Below are positions 55,791 to 64,000 of a DNA stretch of 64,000 bases, piece after piece; position 1 is the first letter of the stretch; each line of letters opens with the position of its first letter. The position numbers were made by a program, and so were the translations under genes. The notes beneath the pieces were generated by a model, which saw only the letters and a list, made by a program, of their open reading frames with translations, did no database searches and was not told where the DNA came from. Source of the DNA: Anoplopoma fimbria (lineage: Eukaryota > Chordata > Actinopteri > Perciformes > Anoplopomatidae); the NCBI RefSeq assembly GCF_027596085.1, contig NC_072472.1:16241471-16305470 (forward strand). Reading direction: 5' to 3'.

Positions 55791-56181
55791 ACGCCTCGGC
55801 CCCTTTATTATTTGTTCAAAAGTGTCACGGGAGAGCAGAAACCGCCCATGTGACCGCTAAAGGGGAGGGCGAAACTACCACAAACTGCACGAGCAGAAGG
55901 TACTGTCGGTTCCCTGAAGTCACCACGCCCCTTGACTTTCAGTCAAACGTGACTTTATCACCCAATAATGTTTGAATAAGTTCCAAAACGTGGAGGATAC
56001 ATGAAGTGGTGAATTCAGTGGTTAGTCTTCTGTGTTCAGCAGGAAAATAACTTGAATGCATTCACATAATGTGTCCATGAGGCAGTGGTGGTGTAAAGTT
56101 GTTCTGTCTGCTGGACTGTAATGTCTCTACTCCACACCAGGGGTCACTGTTGGGACGGAGATGACGTCCATAAAGAGAAAG

Positions 56182-56210
56182 AAAAAAAAAAAAAGGGGGG
56201 GGGGGGGGGG
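56182..56210. repeat. Poly(A)13-poly(G)16 junction
   Basis: Thirteen A directly followed by sixteen G on the plus strand, in the divergent interval between slc12a9 and gnb2. The G run can form quadruplexes and is prone to sequencing-length error. Confidence 0.9.
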
Positions 56211-56550
56211 TCGTTATGTAGCAGGACTAACCTGGGAAGTTAAGTAAGGTTATCATTAAAAAAATGGATCTTTTTCCTCATAAGAAAAATAATGAAATAG
56301 TTTCTATAGTTGTTGTTAGCCTTTATATCCACTCTGCTCCAGAAAAGAAAAAAAAAACCAAGCACTTACAATAAACGAGGGGACTGTTATGGGGATGGTT
56401 TGATGTAAGAGAGAGGGTGAAGAGGTCAGGACATGCAGAATCTCCTTAATCGTATTTCACAAGCATTCCCATGTTTTATAAGACTACGCAAATGCCAAAA
56501 TGTTATGTTGTCTGGGCACAAACAGTTTAATATTTAGAAATACAGAAGAT

Positions 56551-56552
<2 letters not shown>

Positions 56553-56613
<61 letters not shown>

Positions 56614-56677
56614 GTAGGTAGGTAGGTAGGTAGGTAGGTAGGTAGGTAGGTAGGTAGGTAGGTAGATAGATAGATAG
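56553..56677. repeat. Compound (GATA)n(GGTA)n(GATA)n microsatellite
   Basis: About 60 bp of GATA, then about 50 bp of GGTA, then a short GATA run, and a few AAT-type units. The single-base switch from GATA to GGTA suggests one variant unit was amplified within an older tract. It lies between slc12a9 and gnb2. Confidence 0.95.
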
Positions 56678-57099
56678 AGAGATAATAATAATAGAATAAG
56701 GAGTGATCATTGAACATCACAAATATTTCTCTCATTGTGCTGCATCCTGCAAAAACATGAAATAAGCAGTAGTAATAACATTGCACATGTAGGGGCCTTT
56801 CACATGAGCAACCTGAAGGATAGTTTCTCAATCTGAACATGTAAAACTGACAAGTCCAGGTAAGGAAATGATCTCCAAAACTGCATAGTAATCTGATCAG
56901 AAGGGGGTGGGGGGGTGGGGGGGGTGTCATGGGATTTACTAGTATTTAAGAGATGGGTGTGGTTGAAACATGCTTCATGCCCGGATTTGAGGATCCTTCT
57001 GCAAGCACCCACCGCGTGATCTGTGGTGCTTGTTTCTGAATAATGATATTCAGAAAAAAAAAACAAAAAAAAAAAAACAGGAACCGTGTGGATAACTGA

Positions 57100-57547
57100 G
57101 CGAGAGGGCCGCGGCTCTTTATACTGGGAGACAAAAAACACGCAGTCGGTCTACTGATGGGTTGATGTCTCGCATTTAAGAAGCGTTGTTTTTTTAAATG
57201 GCATTATTTTCTACATGAGGCAGATTTTAGCCAGTAATTCACTGTCGGCTCGGAGGCGGTTTGTCCTGATGAAGTGTCGGCAGAGGGAGGAGGAAACCAG
57301 AGAGAGAGAGAGGAAGGAAACGAGGATAACGTCACGAAAAGCAGAATCGGAGTGAAACGGACTGTGTAGTATTTAATGGACAGTGCTTGATGCGGGGGAC
57401 CGAGGAGCAGAGCTGAATTTTTTTGTGTTTGTTTACGTCACATTGGACAAAGATGTTTTTGTTAACCGGTCGGGCGTGAATAAAAGGGGGGACAACATTT
57501 TCGAGGAGGAAACGACAACACAGCAGCAGCAGCAGCAGCAGATTTCA

Positions 57548-57586
<39 letters not shown>

Positions 57587-58230
57587 CCAGGAGGCTCCAC
57601 TAAAGCAGAGAAATGGAAATGTGTGTAGCCCTCCTCCGTTTGCCTGTTCGCTGAAGGATTTTTTTTTTTTTTTTTTTTTTTTTGGAAAACAGCCTAATCG
57701 TGACACACGGACTTAAAAAGTGGATTTCATTTGATCTTTTTTTTTTTTTTATGAGTGAAAAAGCCATTTAGTTAAAAACACCCTCCACGGGATTTTTTTT
57801 TTTTTTTGTCGGGGGGGGACGTTGCTGTTTTTTCACGCAAGCAGAAGACGGAGGAAAAAAGCAGCAGCAGCAGCAGCAGCAAAAAAAAAAAAAAAAAAAA
57901 AATCATCGGGAGAATTAACAGGTAGCCACCCCATTATCAAACGCGGTGACAGCCGCTGTAGGCCGGCCCTGCGGAGCGTAAGATGGCTGGGCGATGATGT
58001 GCCTTATTCGTGGCATCGTTTCGACCAAATTAACGCAGCTACATCCGCATTTTTAGGAGCTCAGCATCTGAAACAAGATGTGGTCAAGGCCTCCATCAGC
58101 CGCTCGGTGCTGATCGATACGTGATGTAGCTGCTTTCACGAGGGCCTGCCTGCTATTTGAATACACTAGGAAGCTCTAAACGCTGCGGACGGTGAAAGTA
58201 AAAGCCTTTATGGAGGGCATCCTATGCGTT
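57100..58230 (+). promoter_or_regulatory. gnb2 promoter and leader region (approximate)
   Basis: GC- and CpG-containing DNA begins near 57100 (GGGCCGCGGC) and continues to about 58230 (GCGGTGACAGCCGCTG, GGCCGGCCCTGCGGAGCG). This is the expected position of the noncoding first exon of gnb2, whose first coding exon begins behind an acceptor at 59799. The donor of the leader exon could not be identified with confidence. Confidence 0.4.
57521..57902. repeat. Cluster of CAG and homopolymer runs in gnb2 leader region
   Basis: (CAG)7 at 57521-57541, T37 at 57550-57586, T25 at 57659-57683, T14 at 57737-57750, T15 at 57793-57807, (CAG)6 from 57862 and A22 at 57881-57902. The T37 run ends in CCAG, so it could act as a strong splice acceptor on the plus strand. 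Confidence 0.9.
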
Positions 58231-58301
58231 TCAATGTGGCCTGGACCCGCTTCTTTCTTCACTGCGGTTTTTCACACCGCGCGGAGCTCCCGGCACAGGC
58301 C

Positions 58302-58303
<2 letters not shown>

Positions 58304-58365
<62 letters not shown>
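58304..58365. repeat. (GT)31 microsatellite
   Basis: 62 bp of GT on the plus strand, downstream of the CpG-rich gnb2 leader region. Confidence 0.96.
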
Positions 58366-58367
<2 letters not shown>

Positions 58368-58652
58368 ACCATGGGAGTGAGCAGAGCCGCGCAGTCTCTC
58401 TGACATTAACATTTACTCTGTCAAACATGCAGCGGCTCTGCGCTCTCCTCCAGCTTGCAGATGTAGTCATGCCATGTCGGTGTAGCTTCCCCATCAGATG
58501 TGCATCCGAAAGGGGTGGGGCCAGTCACACTTTAGCATCATGTTCTCTCTTTGTGTTATAAAATGAGCTCGAAAAAAATGTAATAAAAAAGGCCACGACT
58601 ACCTCGGATGTGCAGGCACTGAGGATGTGCTTTATTCTTAATACGTTAACCT

Positions 58653-58653
<1 letters not shown>

Positions 58654-58694
<41 letters not shown>

Positions 58695-58695
58695 G
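58654..58695. repeat. (CAT)6(CAG)8 compound trinucleotide repeat
   Basis: Six CAT units pass directly into eight CAG units in the probable first intron or leader of gnb2. Not in a supported reading frame. Confidence 0.95.
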
Positions 58696-59822
58696 CCTCT
58701 TGTCTGGCCATGCATCAGTGCAGGTGGAGTCTGATGCCTGTGATATGTGGTTCTTTTTTTTTTTTTTTTAATTCATTTTTTTACACTCTGTCCATCGGCA
58801 TGACTTCGCCACAGATCTGCTCGCCCCTCCAGTTGATGTGCTCGCAGGCGACACAAACATGCATCCGAGCATCTGGTCAGACCCATCCAGGCCTGATCTG
58901 TGATGCATCACCCCCCCCCCTTCAGCTTTTCTCCTCCTCATTGGCTAAATGAGCAGCTGTGCCAAGAGACTGAGACCCATGATGCACCCCTTTTGGCTTC
59001 CATTAGTGCCGTGTGATCCATCTGGTCGCAGGTCCCTCCAGGGAGAAGTGACCTACTGTAGCTAATTGCTCTCTTCCTTTGCAGTGTGCACTGTATGCAC
59101 GTCTGCTGTGGATTTGAATTGCTACACGGATGCAAATAGAAGCTCCCCTGTTTGGGAAGCTTTTTTGAATGTGTAACTGTGCTCCTATCAGGAACAGGAA
59201 ATGCCGTTTCCTACTGGAAGGCATGATGTGATGTACAGTGTGTGGGCACCCTGTTGGCCCATAGCGGATTGATATGCATCTCCTTCCATGTTAATTCTTC
59301 CAGACCGCAGAGTCTCCGATGACATAAAGATGACTGTATCCAGCATTAGCACCAGTTCTGACTTGATACACAACCTGTAATTGCACAGTGTAACAAGTTC
59401 CCTCTGCTTTTTAAAGGGAGTGTTCGCTCAGTATCTGCTGCCTGGTAGATGCTGGCTGCTCCATAGCAGCTTAGTCATTACAGATTATTCTCCTCAGTTA
59501 AACCAGGCATGGTTGCACAGCCATAAACAGATTACAAGGTTTTTTCTCACTGTGTGGGGTCAGTAAACCGTAGAGATTAAAATTTGTGTGTTTTTATTTT
59601 ATTATTTTTTACAAACAGTATTTTAAGTAAATTATTTAACTTAATTGATTCATTTTTGATGAAAGTGGACTCCTGGATTATACTGGATTATGGAATCATA
59701 AAACTGTGCTAATCCCCGTGGGTATTTTCTTTATCAATTATGAGATTATACTTTATGTAAATCTGAGACTGACATTTTTAGTTTTTCCACGGCCAACAGG
59801 TGACAGCTCAGACAAATTCAAA

Positions 59823-63707
<3,885 letters not shown>

Positions 63708-64000
63708 GTGAGTGGACGGGACGGGAGGAAACAGCTGTGATGTGAAAGAGTACGTCTAAAAAAGGTTCAACCTGCAGAGCAGTTATCTTCATAGTGGAGT
63801 TACGTCATTGAGACATTAAATTACTTTTAACCTAAGCTTTTAACATTATTTGTATCTTAGTTAGTTAGCTTTCCGCCAGAGAGGGACGATGGTAGGTATG
63901 CGTTTATACACTCCACCATCAAATAAAACTTTTACGTATATAAAGGATTATAGGATGTTTAATTTAAATGCAATATTTCACTCGAAAACCAAGTAAAAGC

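Noticed and set aside
56484..56930. 148-codon frame with Tyr-Leu-Pro/Ser-Ile repeats
   Set aside because: Translation of the GATA/GGTA microsatellite on the minus strand.

Overview
The window is vertebrate nuclear DNA, almost certainly from a teleost fish. Genes are split into short exons with GT..AG introns. Long (CA)n/(TG)n, tetranucleotide and homopolymer tracts are frequent. Fish-type dispersed repeats are present (Tc1-like DNA transposon pieces, LINE tails, TTAA-flanked MITEs). The encoded proteins are vertebrate orthologues with fish-like divergence. The species cannot be fixed from the sequence alone.

Six protein-coding genes are supported. From left to right: slc25a15 (mitochondrial ornithine carrier, minus strand, 5' part only); an insulin receptor substrate gene, best read as irs4 (minus); gucy2f, the photoreceptor membrane guanylate cyclase (minus, 18 coding exons, complete); an ER-type hydroxysteroid dehydrogenase of the HSD17B12/HSD17B3/HSD20B2 group (plus, 11 coding exons, complete, probably hsd20b2); slc12a9, a cation-chloride cotransporter family member (minus, 13 coding exons, complete); and gnb2, a G-protein beta subunit (plus, cut by the right edge). 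Exons of the complete genes were joined by splice sites. The summed coding lengths stay in frame: 1166, 1148, 324 and 907 residues for irs4, gucy2f, hsd20b2-like and slc12a9.

The layout joins two blocks that lie on different human chromosomes. irs4 and gucy2f are neighbours on human Xq22-23, and slc25a15 lies on the paralogous 13q. slc12a9 and gnb2 are close together on 7q22. The dehydrogenase gene and about 7.5 kb of repeat-rich DNA (L2-type LINE end, an LTR-element remnant) lie at the seam. hsd20b2-like and slc12a9 converge tail to tail. slc12a9 and gnb2 diverge head to head, about 1.5-2.5 kb apart, over simple repeats. The genes do not form a pathway: they serve the urea/ornithine cycle, insulin signalling, phototransduction, steroid metabolism, ion transport and heterotrimeric G-protein signalling.

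No rRNA, CRISPR array or convincing tRNA was seen. No new multi-gene system is evident. The points most worth a second look are a (TG)77 tract next to a gucy2f splice acceptor, a MITE with a TTAA duplication nested in another repeat, an inverted pair of Tc1-like ends in a gucy2f intron, an IRS4 that keeps the full IRS1-type docking-site set, and the homopolymer/CAG-rich leader region of gnb2.
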